64,000 nucleotides of DNA from Lepidonotus clava (GCA_936440205.1 OW387148.1:3348001-3412000), one strand, 5' to 3'; positions 34,401-43,797 are shown, counted from the first letter of the stretch. The notes: a model not told the origin generated them from the sequence alone. Translations and numbers: made by a program.

Positions 34401-37400
34401 GAATAAGCATGGAGGCAATTTAAAAAATACTTCATGGAAAATTGTAATGTTGGTGTGAACTGTAATGTGCTTAATGGTTTAGATCCCCATCAAAAGGCAT
34501 GGTGTCAAGAATCCTTGAAACCTACCTCACACTCCTGAACCTGTCTCTCTCCCTTAGGAAAGAAAACATTAGACCGTTTGTGGTTTTCTCACTTTAGAAA
34601 AAAGATTTTAGACGAGGTTTATAATTTTCTTCTTTTCTCAAACTAAAATTGACATAAAATTGACACATTTGGTCTTGGTATGTCTAAATATAAACTGTCT
34701 GGTGGACACCAATAATTAATGTGTACCAGAACTTGCAATAAGCCCATCCCAGTATACATAGACATGACATTTTACCATGAAATTACATAACAATTTCTTT
34801 CTGATTTAATCCCCAAAGATAGAATTGTAAAACAAAATGAACCATGGTGTTTTAGTTGACAAATTGCTCCTATAATTTGTAAAATGCAGCCTTATATATT
34901 GGCCTTTTTCCCATAGGAACCATTGTTAAAGCCTGTCAGCCCAACCTATAATGTCCAACCCTATTTTCCATAAAATGCAGGATTTTGATTCGCTGGCAAA
35001 CCTGCAAATCTGTCACATGGTAAAATTTAAGAAATCATAACATTTTATCAGTACTTAGGGATATAGAAAATATAATTATCATTTATTCCAGTAATACCAA
35101 CTCTAGGTGACAAGGATGGTTTATATGTCTATTTTGTCCAACCCTTGTCCGACCCTGGGATATACCCAATGTGGGATGGGCTTATTGCTAATTATATTTC
35201 TCTTCTCTCTGCTTTTCCCTTTTAAAGACCGTATTTGGTATCAGGAAGGCGGGATTGGAGGAGAAGGCCGAGGCCTGCGAGATGTTAGTGTACCTTTTCA
35301 CCAACATGAAGGATGATATGATTCCCTACACCTTCCAGATCATGAGGCTCACCGTCACAAACCTCAAGTTTTATTTTAGTGACGGTTAGTTGAAGCCTCT
35401 ACCTTACCTTGATGAATCAATTCTCCCTACCACGGATAGCTGGTTTCTAGTATTTTAATGACCTGCAGGCTAATTTTGACTGATTTTGTCAACAAAATCT
35501 CTAGAAAACCTATAGAAAACAACAAATAATTGTTATATATCCATCTACAATGCATAAATTTTCAAACAGCTCACGGAAATATTTATGTATATGGATACCA
35601 ATTTAGTAAATAATGATGGCTTATTTCTCACAATATTAATATACAAAAAATTATACAATTCATGAAAATTTCTATACTAAAGCCTTCAGTTTTGTCGACA
35701 TATTACCCAGCATGCATCCTGTTTTAGGCTAACCTGCAGGTAAAGGTTACAAAACTGCTATCCGTGGTAGGGTGAATCGAATGTGTATATGCACTGAGAT
35801 TATTGTCTTTGAATAATGAACGGACCCAGTTAAGATGCGACATAACGGTAACGTTCTCCAATGTTCTAATACGTTCTGCAAGGTCCCACCATTGGCTGGA
35901 GATTCTTGATATTATTCTTGACATTATTATGAAGGGAAATCTCTGCTTGCCCTCATATTGTTGATTGTTTAAGATATCGGATTAAAGATATCTTTAAATC
36001 ATATGAATGTTAGTGCTTATAATGTTCTAAATATATTAATCGATAGCAATCTTTCTACCAAAGGCTTCAATGTATACATCTGCTTCAGATTTTACCGATA
36101 CTTCGATTCCCCTCAATTGTTGTTCAATTCAGTCATTATTTACTTCAATGAGAGACAAGCCAGGCAATTTTGTCCAAATCTTTTCCAATACTGCCTTTTT
36201 GATTTCAGATGTGCGTAGTCATGCGGCCCAGTTAGTTCCGCTGCTGTTAGACTGTGGGGAGATGCGTGACCCAGAGTGTGCTGACAGCATGTGTCAGTTC
36301 CTATGTCCTGAACTTCTCAAAGCCATCGACGCAGAACCTGAGTCTGACGTTAAATCAAAGCAAATGCAGGCCCTTGCTCAGGTAGGTAATGTAACAAAAT
36401 CACATTGCAGATGTCTCATGGGCCTATGCAACTGGTCTATTATGTCAAAGATAGACTTCTTCTTTATGTTTGAATAAGAAACAGCTTTTGATATTATATA
36501 ATTGTGTGACACTATATAATTACATTTGTGTATTAAATTCTGATTTGATTAGCAATCCATTAAAATGTGCTGAAAGGAAGACCACACAGTCACCGTACGT
36601 AACTTTCTTGTTTATCTGTAAGTATTAAAACGTCGTACATTTGAACAGTTAATTTGTGAAGAAGATTCATCAATCTATATATCTAAAGGCCATATTCCAC
36701 TATGCATTCGCAGCTTGTGGCCACCTGAGAAAACACAAGCAAACGGCCTCAAATGCCGCAAATGCAAATGCAAACGCGTTAGCGGCCGGGTCTCGCAAGG
36801 TGGAATATAGGTGCTTGCGGCCACTACTTGCGGCCACTGCTTGTGGCCCCTGCTGTTTTAAGGCTATATTCCACTTGTTTGCGGCCACCAGATGCAAACA
36901 AACGGCCGCAAACGCGTTTTCGGTGGCCGCAAACGTGGTGGAATATAGGTGGTTGTGGCCACTGGTTGCGGTCACTGGTTGCGGTCACTGGTTGCGGTCA
37001 CTGGTTGCGGTCACTGGTTGCGGTCACTGGTTGCGGTCACTGGTTGCGGTCACTGGTTGCGGTCACTGGTTGCGGCCACTGGTTGCGGCCACTGGTTGCG
37101 GCCACTGGTTGCGGCCACTGGTTGCGGCCACTGGTTGCGGCCACTGGTTGCGGTCACTGGTTGCGGCCACTGGTTGCGGTCACTGGTTGCAGTCACTGGT
37201 TGTGGTCACTGGTTGCGGCCCCTGCCCGGGGATACCAACATGTTGGTATCTAAACCACAAACTGCTTGCGGCACCCTTAAATAGTGGCCGCAAATGCCCC
37301 CTAAGGCAAGGTGGAATATAGCCTTTAGATACCAATTCCATCAAACATAAAATGGAGTTATACCCTATATAAAACATGTATCAAACTGTAATTACAACCA

Positions 37401-40400
37401 TGTATTGGCAGTGCATTGAAAAACGTGGAAAGGACTGTTTAAGCCACGGGCAGGACCAAATACTGCTCGGCATCATTGACAAGATACTGTGTGAGCACAC
37501 AGGGAGGCAGGCAAAAGGAGAAGAAGGTGAGTCCGGATCATTTGGTGTAATAAAACACTATTCCCTAAACGATCAATTTATCTGCATGTCATTTCCCCGT
37601 CATTGTAGTTTAGGTGTCACCAAAGAGGGAGTGGGGGGGGGGGGGTCAGGATGTTCTGGTCGCACCCCCTTGCGATCCACCCATGAGGATTTTAGGTAGT
37701 GTTGCCTACTGCAATTTATTCTATATCATGATTCCAACCAGTATACGTTCAGTATTCCCCCGTCCTCTGAAAAGCAGGTGACTAAAAGATCTGTTGAATA
37801 TTGCCCTGAAGGGCAAGAATGCCTGTCTGTGAATGCTAAGACATTTGTGTTGTCAGTAAAAATGTTTAACCCTTCTCTAGTTCTTGGGTAGATCTGCTGT
37901 AAGGGGTTTAAGGAGTCAATTTAAATACCAGAGTAATATTGCAGTGATGTTAACTCTCTCGGTTATACGTTTGAAGGCTCCCGATGTTGCACTTTTGAGG
38001 GCTATCAACGGCGCACCTGAGAACACACCCCGCTATGTAATAAAGCAATGGCCTTGTGACATTGTTTTGTGATGCACCTTTCAAAATGACTTCGAGAAAT
38101 TTCCTTTTGGTTTGGTCAAACCGAAACTGAAATTCACTGTTTGAAATTAGACCTTTAAATGACCTTTAATACAGGGGTAGTTCTTGGCGTAACCTTATCT
38201 ATAGATATCATTGACATTTTTTTTTCGGACATCACTTTAACGTTATACATGTACTTATAGTGATCGACCATTAAAAAAGTACACTTCCAGATAGAACGTC
38301 ACATTGTATTGTTGGTTGTTTAGTGGGGTCTGTTAAGGTGATTTTTTAGTGATATCGTTACACAGCAGGTAAAAGCATCAAATTTGGTATGAGACACCTC
38401 TGAAGCATAACTATAAAATCTGGAAGAGGAGCCACCTTGAAATATCAATAGGACAGATGTGGGGGACAAAAAACCAATATAGCCAACTTTTGCTATAAAC
38501 AATCTTATATCTCAGCTTCTGAAACAACTAAAAAGACATGGTTGGTATCAAAATTGGGAGATTATGGGCCAGGGAATTCAATCATTTACATTTGAAGTCA
38601 ATGCAGAAATCCAAAATCCAAGATGGCTGACCAATATTGAGAAATATCATGATTAACAGCTGCTAAAGTATCTAGACAAGTGGAGATGGTTCCAATATCA
38701 GTTGTTTATAACCTAGAGGGCTCAATCTATGTAATATTCATCCAATACAGTATCACAAAGTTCAAAATGGCTGAATTTATTAGCATGATACCTTTGACAA
38801 TGACCACTGGATTCCAAAATAATTCAAAAGAAAGGATATAGACTTTACTCTTTTACCACAAGATTTCTTGATTTCATTTGGTATGATGATCCCTTGGGAC
38901 CCCTTCATTGAAATTAAAAGAGAAGCCACCTTAAAATATTTACACAACCCTGATGGGGGCCGAAAATAAAAAATGGCAGACTTTCAGTGAAATAACATCA
39001 TATCTCAGCTTCTGAATTGCCTCGAAACACATTATTAGTTTCAAAATTGGGAGATTAGAGGTCAGGGAATTCAATTATTTACCTTTGGAATCTACACACG
39101 AGACCTAACCCAAGATGTCCAATACTTTTGGTTAAATTTCAAATGCTAAAAACATAGAAAATTTGTCAAAATTTCATTTTGGTATTTCAAGGTGGCTCCC
39201 CTTCTAGATTTAATAGTTATGCCTCAGAGGTGCCTCATACAAAATTTGGTGCTTTTATCCACTCTGTAATGAAAATGTTGTTAACAGACCCCACACAATT
39301 AGATTGAATATGTCATTTTTTTAATCAGAATAATTATCGTGATTGAATCTTAAAGTTTTCGCATTTTTCTGTTATCTACTGACTCCAAAAGAAGAAAGAA
39401 CATGCGATGGTTTGGATGAGTATACGGAGAAATCTCTTGAAGATGAGGTAAGAATGCCTGATTTGATTAAAATGTGATTCTCTATCAATTGCATATCTTT
39501 TATACCTGAAAAGGAAAAAGAATATTTAATCACTTTAAGTTCAAAATTATATGGATCTGAAACTTGAATGCAACAATTTCCGATCCTACAACCCAAAGCA
39601 ATTAATAGTCTGCTATTACCCTCTCATGTAATATTACAAAACGTTTTTTTTTTAAATAAACTGTTTATTTTCGGTACTGTTCTTCCCAATCTTCATAAAA
39701 CGATAGGAAGCCGAGGACGTAATGGCAAGTATACTCGAAATCTGTGACGCACTCTTCGCCACTCACAAATTAGGCGTCCTCCCAATGTTTGAACAGCTAC
39801 TGCCTCATTTAGTGAAGCTCATCGTATGTATCACCATCTTTTACTTATCCAATATAACGTGACATAAGTATAATCTAAATAGGGGGAAATAAAGCTCATT
39901 AGACTCATATTAGAATAACGATGGCATTTCTTGTTCTTGTTTTTGTACATGCAACACGGGACACCCTTTTCTACAATCTGTAGATATTATTAAAAGGTAA
40001 AAGGGGGAAACAGAGTGGGACTGTTTAAATTTCCTTCAAACGTTGGATCCTATGGTTGTCTTTGAAACTCCTGCGTAGAACTTGTGTCGCGGAGGGAGGG
40101 GGATAATAATTGGACAATGTATGTGCCTATTGAACGTTAATATATCGACAATATTTCAGTCAGCTGACCGGTCGGCGGCTGATAGGCAGTGGTCAATCTG
40201 TGTCTTTGATGACCTTCTGGAGCACACAGGACCAGTGAGTATCTAAGCTAAAGAGTTGATATATTATAAAAAAAAAAACAATAAAAAAAACAACACTGAG
40301 ATATCGTGAAAATGATTTAAGAAAATCCTTTGTTGTCCAAACAAGCGTTTAAGTTTGTTCTATTGCAATGACTTCACTTTAAAACGTTTTGAAATTACCT

Positions 40401-43373
40401 GGATACGAGGAAGAATGTTGAATGTATTATATATGTAAACATGCATACATATCATATTCCCATTATCATCAAACTTTCAGCCCCTGCATCGACCAATTAT
40501 GGCAATTTGTATGATTATAGGCACGAAAAAGAGGCGACCGAATTGTTAAAATATATAGTCAATTAGCCTGTAGAAATGGAATATGTATAAAGTCATGAGA
40601 AATGGCATATCAGTACGAAATTAAGAATGAATGCACGAATAATTAAGGTAGCATGTAACCGGAAATGACCCCTTTCGATGGGTCACAACGAGATCTAGTG
40701 ATTGTAACTGACCAATAGGAAGCCACTTGAGGCCATATAAAGCATCGAGAAACACAAAATAAACAGTCCCTTTTTGGTACTCACCATGTGCACACCTCCA
40801 GGCACGGACCACCTTTCAACTTGATTAAAGATTATAATGCACAAGGCATGAGCAGCTGAATTAGGACCAAGTTAGGGTTAAATCGGATGCTGGACTTAGA
40901 AGAAATAGGTGGAATAAGGCACAAAATTGGGAACAAAGGGGCACGAGGTCCGGAGCATGATTAGGGCAAGCACGGGGAATGATGCGGCGGGCAGCCGGCT
41001 GACACGCTACCACCCCCTTATTTTTGGTGGCAACCTGATGGTCATCCCTCATTTTTAGACCCCAAGTAGCCATTAGTATGACAGCACAAAACCCAGAATG
41101 CACATAGGCCTGAGATACTTCCCTAGTATGACCGGGAACAGCCAGATACCCTGCCCCACTGTCTTGATCCTAAACCATTGAACCCCTACCAGGCACACCC
41201 TAGAAACGTCTCGATTTCCAACCACCCTTGTGCGTGAGGCACAACTCCGAGACATATGGCTGTTCCCTTAATGTCCCCATGCCTGGTCCGCAGTCCTGTG
41301 ACCCAGCCCAGAACTCAAGCAAGTGCCCGTACCAACTGTCCATTCTGTTCTCTTGTACCGTGAAGAACAGTTGGACCATGGCTAGAGGCTGACCCCCGAC
41401 AAAGGGAAAAGTAACCAAACCCCATTTCCCATCACATTACCAATGTTACATGTTTTTCTATGTTTTTCTTCTTTTAAGAGAAACGTTTTTGTTAAAAGTA
41501 ACCCAGCCTGAAACAGAAGTAAATTTGAAAGGATAATGCTCATTAAAGGGACCCAAAACCAATATTATTGGCAACTTTTTGGAAACTGAGATAACTATGA
41601 AAATATGTTCCATGAGTATTACTCTTTCTTTTCTAAAGATAAGCCTATGGTCTTTTATAAAAGATAAACCTAGCTTAGACTTTAATAAAATTCCATAAGA
41701 AATTAGCACATCCAAACTAATTGATCTGAGCATGAGGTCATTTGCAGTTTCATGGTTTAGATTTTACCACAGGCCTTAGTTAGGCCCCGGAAATGCATAA
41801 TTTACATAGTTCTTCCAGTTTGACAAAATGTTAGTCATAAATTGCTTTTCATCCCTTTAGGGGAGTACTATACACAGAAGTAGCCTTAGTTAGAACCTCT
41901 TATTGAAATGCTTTGACTGGAAAACATGTGAAAAAGACATAATCATGCAAATTTGTTTGCAGCATGCCTTTGTCTACCAGCAGCACTTCCTCCAGCGCCT
42001 CATGGCCTCTGTGTGTGACGACCACCCGTTGGTCCGCCAGGCGGCAGCTTATGGGGTCGGTGTCATGGCTATGTATGGAGGGGAGCTCTTCATACCTGCC
42101 TGCAGGGGTAAGCTACTGCCATCTGTTGAGCAGAACCTGAACTTTAACAGAGGAAAGCTATACCATCTGTGTATGTGTGATAATTTTAACTGAGTGCCAG
42201 GGATTGAAAATATATTAGTATGTTACATGAAGGACCATGACTTGCTGGTTCAAGTTGTAGTTGAAATCATAGCCAATGCTTTGATAAAAAAGAAACTGAT
42301 CCATCCTAAGAACTATTAGGCCTAACTAAAAAAGTAAACACAATTTTTATATTGCTTATAATTACCTTAATCATCATGGTATTGCTAGTAATATATTAAA
42401 GCCATATATATTACACTAATCTATTTCGTCAATATACATTTTTTCTGCGTTACAGTAAGAAATTCTGCATTTGATTGAATGTCTTTATATGGGATCTTTT
42501 TATGATTTCCACAATTCTTGACAGTGATTTCTCTTTTTGTTCTGAATTAGCCTGATTTCCCTTTCATGTTACCCTTTCCTAGAGGCCATCCCTTTACTGG
42601 AGAGGGTGATATCTGCACCTAACTCTAAGGCTCCAGAAAATGTAAATGCCACAGAGAACGCCATTTCTGCCGTAACAAAGATCTGCAAACACCAGCCCAC
42701 AGCCGTCAACGTGGATGAGATCCTGCCCCAATGGCTGAGCTGGCTGCCTGTGTGGGAGGACAAAGTAGAAGCTACATACATCTATGATTATCTCGCTGAT
42801 CTTATTGAGATGTAAGCACTGCTATTATAGTTAAAGTCATATTTACATACATTTATTTAGCATATATAGGCCTTAATATGATTAACTTCCCCAATATCTA
42901 AAACATCTACCTGCATGGTCATAATGGTGTTTCCAACATCAAAACACTTATCCAGTGTCATTCATTTGCAAATTGACTACATATAAATCGCACATGTATA
43001 TATCTCTACACCTGTTCATTTGTCTTTTTCTATTTTCAAAGATAAAAACAACAAAGTATTGATTGACGTTAGCTTCGTGTTTTCCCTATAAATACGTCTA
43101 TTTCTATTACATGTACACACGTTTTACCTGTGTTGTATCCAATATCATCATTTGATTGTTCATAAAATTAATCAGCTTTATTGGTCTGATAATCAAACGA
43201 TAAACCAAAAATTAACTCAAATCTAATGTTCCAGGAAACACCCCCTCATTCTTGGCCGAAACAATCGGAGGAGACCTCAGATTCTAGACATCATTGCGGG
43301 GGCTCTCCACAGGGGAGCGCTGGATGCAGACGGCGAGGTCATGAAACGTTTGGCCGTCTTCAAAAAGGCCTAA
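9898..43373 (+). CDS. IPO5: Importin-5-like paralogue, 25 exons, last exon lost
   Basis: Karyopherin-beta (HEAT-repeat) nuclear import receptor. Exons: 9898-9954, 11806-11886, 12929-13124, 13528-13630, 15978-16074, 16599-16703, 16994-17125, 17521-17641, 22810-22897, 23057-23160, 25278-25402, 26335-26424, 26966-27139, 32494-32715, 33115-33331, 33785-33846, 35228-35384, 36209-36381, 37412-37526, 39392-39447, 39707-39823, 40160-40234, 41963-42107, 42583-42811, 43235-43373. They total 3180 nt in one frame (1059 residues; human IPO5 has 1097). Every motif order follows IPO5: [119 protein letters not shown]. The start has a good context (AACATGG). The first two exons match weakly, so the N terminus is least certain. 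TAA at 43371 ends the protein about 30 residues early; an unused GTAAGC donor lies just after it. The residue 308-327 acidic loop contains CSAC. Confidence 0.93.
10095..10321. repeat. Repeat of degenerate CGAATTTAAGAAATGGCC units (copy 2, inverted)
   Basis: Inverted relative to 8725-9013, with matching boundaries: inner GGGTAGACCCCT and outer GGGACCCCCCATCTACACCC. It lies 140 bp into the first intron of the second IPO5 gene. Confidence 0.7.
10493..10560. repeat. Left end of an AGGCCGTATTCCAC element
   Basis: AAGGCCGTATTCCACTTACC matches the terminus of the TATTCCAC family seen at 17210, 36684 and 45371. It is followed by a small palindrome (ACCGATTTTCC/GGTAATCGG). No matching right end is seen; a different element begins at 10565. 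Confidence 0.5.
10565..10724. mobile_element. 160-bp MITE with CAGTGGCGGAT termini
   Basis: CAGTGGCGGATTTA at the left and GGATCCGCCACTG at the right are inverted repeats. The interior has homopolymer C and G runs. The CAGTGGCGGA terminus is common among hAT-like miniature elements. The left end of another copy is cut by the window edge at 63977. Confidence 0.7.
12276..12807. mobile_element. Possible 0.53-kb inverted-repeat element
   Basis: ACAGAAATGATGCTCC at 12276-12291 is matched by the complement of GGAGCATCCTTTCTGT at 12792-12807 with one mismatch. It lies in intron 2 of the second IPO5 gene. The interior is AT-rich and non-coding. No target duplication recognised. Confidence 0.4.
13187..13413 (+). 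mobile_element. AAGCCCATCCCA-family MITE, left-truncated (copy D)
   Basis: Matches the right half of copies at 18724 and 34018: AATATATAAAGCTGCATTT, a segment around CTTCATGGAATAAGC, then AATGTTGGTGTAAACTG and the terminus GGGATGGGCATA. The left part is missing. Confidence 0.6.
13730..13915 (+). repeat. Twin cassette, copy 1, with 12-bp palindrome and AT tract
   Basis: About 170 bp beginning near ATGATACAATGGTTA is repeated almost exactly at 16327-16515. Each copy contains CTGGACAGTGTC, TG, then GACACTGTCCAG, a perfect 12-bp hairpin, followed by ATATATGTATGTCATAT repeats and a TA tract. The two copies lie 2.6 kb apart on either side of the 14.0-15.7 kb foldback element. Confidence 0.85.
14527..14775. 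repeat. ACACTTACCCC minisatellite (left arm)
   Basis: About seventeen degenerate tandem units of CCAGACACTTACCCC, part of the foldback element. Confidence 0.85.
14960..15240. repeat. GGGGTAAGTGTCC minisatellite (right arm)
   Basis: About twenty degenerate units of GGGGGTAAGTGTCC, the reverse complement of the left-arm unit. Each unit happens to contain a GTAAGT splice-donor-like word on the sense strand of the IPO5 intron. Confidence 0.85.
16147..16183. repeat. (TA)n tract
   Basis: About 18 TA units in an intron of the second IPO5 gene. Confidence 0.9.
16327..16515 (+). repeat. Twin cassette, copy 2
   Basis: Near-identical to 13730-13915, including the 12-bp CTGGACAGTGTC hairpin and a TA tract at the end. 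It lies just before the exon at 16599. Confidence 0.85.
17210..17353. mobile_element. 144-bp AGCCTGTATTCCAC foldback MITE
   Basis: Left end AAAGCCTGTATTCCACAT and right end ATGTGGGATACAGGCTTT are inverted repeats. The interior is self-complementary around CCAATTTTGATGCTAGCG / GAAAATTGGTAGCG. Close relatives in length and termini lie at 45371-45515 and, with a minisatellite inside, at 36684-37327. Confidence 0.75.
17642..18723. other. Intron sequence, mostly unassigned
   Basis: First kilobase of the 5.2-kb intron after the exon ending at 17641. I see nothing recognisable apart from G-rich patches near 17980 and 18140. Confidence 0.3.
18724..19151 (+). mobile_element. AAGCCCATCCCA-family MITE (copy A)
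   Basis: 428 bp with termini TAAGCCCATCCCACATTGGG at the left and GGGGATGGGCTTA at the right. Same order of blocks as the copy at 34018-34473 and inverted relative to 34739-35184: CAAGTACTGATGAAACAT, GCAGCCAATCAAAATGCTG, ATTATAGGTTGGGCTGACA. No coding capacity. Confidence 0.8.
19411..19446 (+). repeat. Retroposon-like 3' tail
   Basis: TTGTCAATAAAAGTTC followed by CTACTACTACT, the plus-strand partner of the tail at 8497-8560 (minus). Sequence upstream to about 19.2 kb may belong to the same copy. Confidence 0.45.
19780..20430. other. G-rich unassigned segment
   Basis: A 0.65-kb stretch with base composition unlike the AT-rich intron around it. It contains a partial internal repeat (GAGGGGTTGTTTCTGCAGG / GAGGGGTTGTTTGTACAGG). 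It looks like an inserted repeat, but I see no convincing ends. Confidence 0.35.
20600..21690 (+). mobile_element. 5'-truncated LINE (CR1/jockey-like reverse transcriptase end)
   Basis: The translated sequence shows the C-terminal side of a non-LTR reverse transcriptase: [10 protein letters not shown], then YLGVTLDE, then an open stretch at 20937-21350 with [12 protein letters not shown] and [18 protein letters not shown], typical of CR1/jockey-group LINEs. The upstream part is interrupted by stops and frame changes, and the 5' end is missing, so the copy is dead. At 21338 the reading is interrupted by a roughly 290-bp insertion. LINE sequence resumes at about 21627 ([14 protein letters not shown]), including a 22-bp tandem duplication at 21629-21672. 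Confidence 0.8.
21338..21626 (-). mobile_element. Short retroposon inserted into the LINE
   Basis: Flanked by AATTATAA at 21330-21337 and 21627-21634. Read on the minus strand it ends TTGTCAATAAAAATAC, the same 3' end as the tails at 8.5 and 19.4 kb, so it is a minus-strand SINE-like copy. About 289 bp, non-coding. Confidence 0.6.
22435..22472. repeat. (TA)n tract
   Basis: About 18 TA units in the same intron. Confidence 0.9.
23161..25277. other. Intron with TGTTTAG-rich stretch
   Basis: 2.1-kb intron. From about 23240 to 24010 the words TGTTTAG and GTGTTTAG recur many times, bracketed by CTGTCCCAC near 23219 and GCGGGACAG near 24022. It may be an inserted element with short inverted ends. 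The rest shows nothing recognisable. Confidence 0.3.
23620..23692 (+). other. tRNA-like sequence (pseudo-tRNA or SINE head)
   Basis: Box A-like GTTAGCCCAGTTTGTTAGG at 23627-23645 and box B-like GGGTTCAAATCCCC at 23671-23684 have the spacing of a tRNA. The anticodon and acceptor stems do not pair well, so this is a decayed tRNA or the head of a tRNA-derived SINE, not a working gene. Confidence 0.5.
25513..25634. mobile_element. 122-bp foldback MITE
   Basis: AGAAGACC at 25513-25520 and GGTCTTCT at 25627-25634 bracket a nested hairpin. GGGTGGCCGTACGACCCA (25537-25554) is perfectly complementary to 25593-25610. CpG-rich, unlike the surrounding intron. Confidence 0.75.
26154..26275. repeat. Three CTTGTCAA-TTGACAAG palindromes
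   Basis: CTTGTCAATATGACAAG, CTTGTCAATTTGACAAG and a second CTTGTCAATTTGACAAG occur near 26159, 26189 and 26251, interleaved with GACGAGT words. The block ends about 60 bp before the exon at 26335. Confidence 0.75.
28213..29133. mobile_element. 921-bp DNA element inside the 5' LTR
   Basis: Ends CCCAGCAAACA and TGTTTGCTGGG are inverted repeats. The host LTR is interrupted between TT duplications (28211-28212, 29134-29135), shown by comparison with the uninterrupted 3' LTR; removing it restores exactly 1010 bp. Subterminal regions are packed with CAACGTTG-type words on both sides. No transposase frame. Superfamily unassigned; the 2-bp TT duplication is unusual. Confidence 0.88.
30060..30480 (+). 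repeat. About 60-bp tandem repeats inside the LTR element
   Basis: Roughly seven diverged units containing GAGCTAGGTGAAAGCTCC and TTTCAGGTGGATTCCTGA. They lie in the non-coding interior of the LTR element. Confidence 0.75.
33459..33715. mobile_element. 257-bp MITE with CAGGCCCGTA termini (copy 1)
   Basis: CAGGCCCGTAGCTAGGG at the left and GGTACGGGCCTG at the right, with TTATG duplicated on both sides (33454-33458, 33716-33720). G and C homopolymers lie just inside the ends. Same family as 58933-59389. Confidence 0.82.
34018..34473 (+). mobile_element. AAGCCCATCCCA-family MITE (copy C)
   Basis: Same orientation as copy A (18724). Left end TAGCCAATCCCACATTGGG and a degraded right end TGTAATGTGCTTA. 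An inverted copy lies 265 bp downstream in the same intron. Confidence 0.75.
34739..35184 (-). mobile_element. AAGCCCATCCCA-family MITE (copy B)
   Basis: 446 bp with termini TAAGCCCATCCC and GGGATGGGCTTA, inverted relative to copies A and C. It ends about 45 bp before the exon at 35228, so intron sequence needed for splicing there is partly element-derived. Confidence 0.8.
36684..37327. mobile_element. AGGCCATATTCCAC element with minisatellite core
   Basis: Left end TAAAGGCCATATTCCAC and right end GTGGAATATAGCCTTTA are inverted repeats. The same terminal word recurs inside at about 36808 (inverted), 36862 (direct) and 36938 (inverted), so the element is a series of small foldback units. The core at 36955-37225 is a 12-bp satellite. 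It lies in an IPO5 intron. Confidence 0.8.
36955..37225. repeat. 12-bp minisatellite GGTTGCGGTCACT
   Basis: About 22 tandem copies of CACTGGTTGCGG(T/C), with a block of GGCC variants in the middle. The 12-bp period keeps all frames open, giving long but meaningless reading frames. Confidence 0.93.
37715..37870 (+). repeat. Interspersed repeat pair, copy 1
   Basis: Blocks in the order TTCTATATCATGATTCCA, TTCAGTATTCC, GTCTGTGAATGCTAA and TCAGTAAAAATGTTT match the order at 58335-58475. Retroposon or DNA element, unclassified. Confidence 0.5.
38323..39294. mobile_element. 0.97-kb foldback element with GTGGGGTCTGTTAA ends
   Basis: GTGGGGTCTGTTAA at 38323 and TTAACAGACCCCAC ending at 39294 are exact inverted repeats. 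Beyond the tips, the outer 130 bp of each side are also complementary (GGTATGAGACACCTCTGA against TCAGAGGTGCCTCATAC; GAGCCACCTTGAAATA against TATTTCAAGGTGGCTCC). Non-coding. It lies in the intron before the exon at 39392. Confidence 0.8.
40610..41430. repeat. Promoter-like interspersed repeat (copy 1)
   Basis: Shares an ordered set of words with 49380-50110: CTGACCAATAGGA, a TATAAAG-like box, AATAAACAGT, TTGGTACTCA and later GCTACCACCC. The TATA-like box and AATAAA about 30 bp apart suggest an LTR-type or retroposon-type sequence, treated here as an unclassified fossil. Confidence 0.45.
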
Positions 43374-43698
43374 CATCAAGTAAGCCAACATTTTTCATAT
43401 CTTCCGTATGTCATTGCAAGCATAATTATTATGCACCACAGACTGTTACAAAACTATGCAGGAATATTGCAGGTGCCTCCACAACATTCAATTTGGCATG
43501 ACAATCTGATATCAATAATACAGAGTGTGTATGAGAAGAACCGATTCTAGCCTGCATGTTTCCTTATATGTTTTTTTGTCTTGAAGTCCATAGACCACAA
43601 ATTCGTAATATATATTGCTTGTTTACGATATCCTTTTGAAAACATAAAGATTGTGGTAAAGTCAAGATACGCGCTAAATTATTTTAAACGTATTTCAG

Positions 43699-43797
43699 GG
43701 TGACGTCCGATAATGGTCATCGCAATTACAGGAATACCAACTAACTGCCCTAACTAAACTCATGGAGGCATGTTCCACAGACAGTGAAGTGGTCTGA
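43699..43797 (+). pseudogene. Vestigial last exon of the second IPO5 gene
   Basis: After an acceptor TATTTCAG, 33 codons end in TGA. The part SQLQEYQLTALTKLM aligns with [15 protein letters not shown] of the functional last exon at 4579-4674 (96 nt there, 99 nt here). This copy has an in-frame TAA at its fifth codon and lacks about three codons before the alignable part. Upstream, exon 25 already ends in TAA, seven bases before a still-intact GTAAGC donor. The exon is therefore a decayed relic or, at most, 3' UTR. Confidence 0.75.

Noticed and set aside
36656-37321. Overlapping long open frames of 111-221 codons rich in [11 protein letters not shown] repeats
   Set aside because: All arise from a 12-bp tandem repeat that keeps every frame open; there is no start context or family match.
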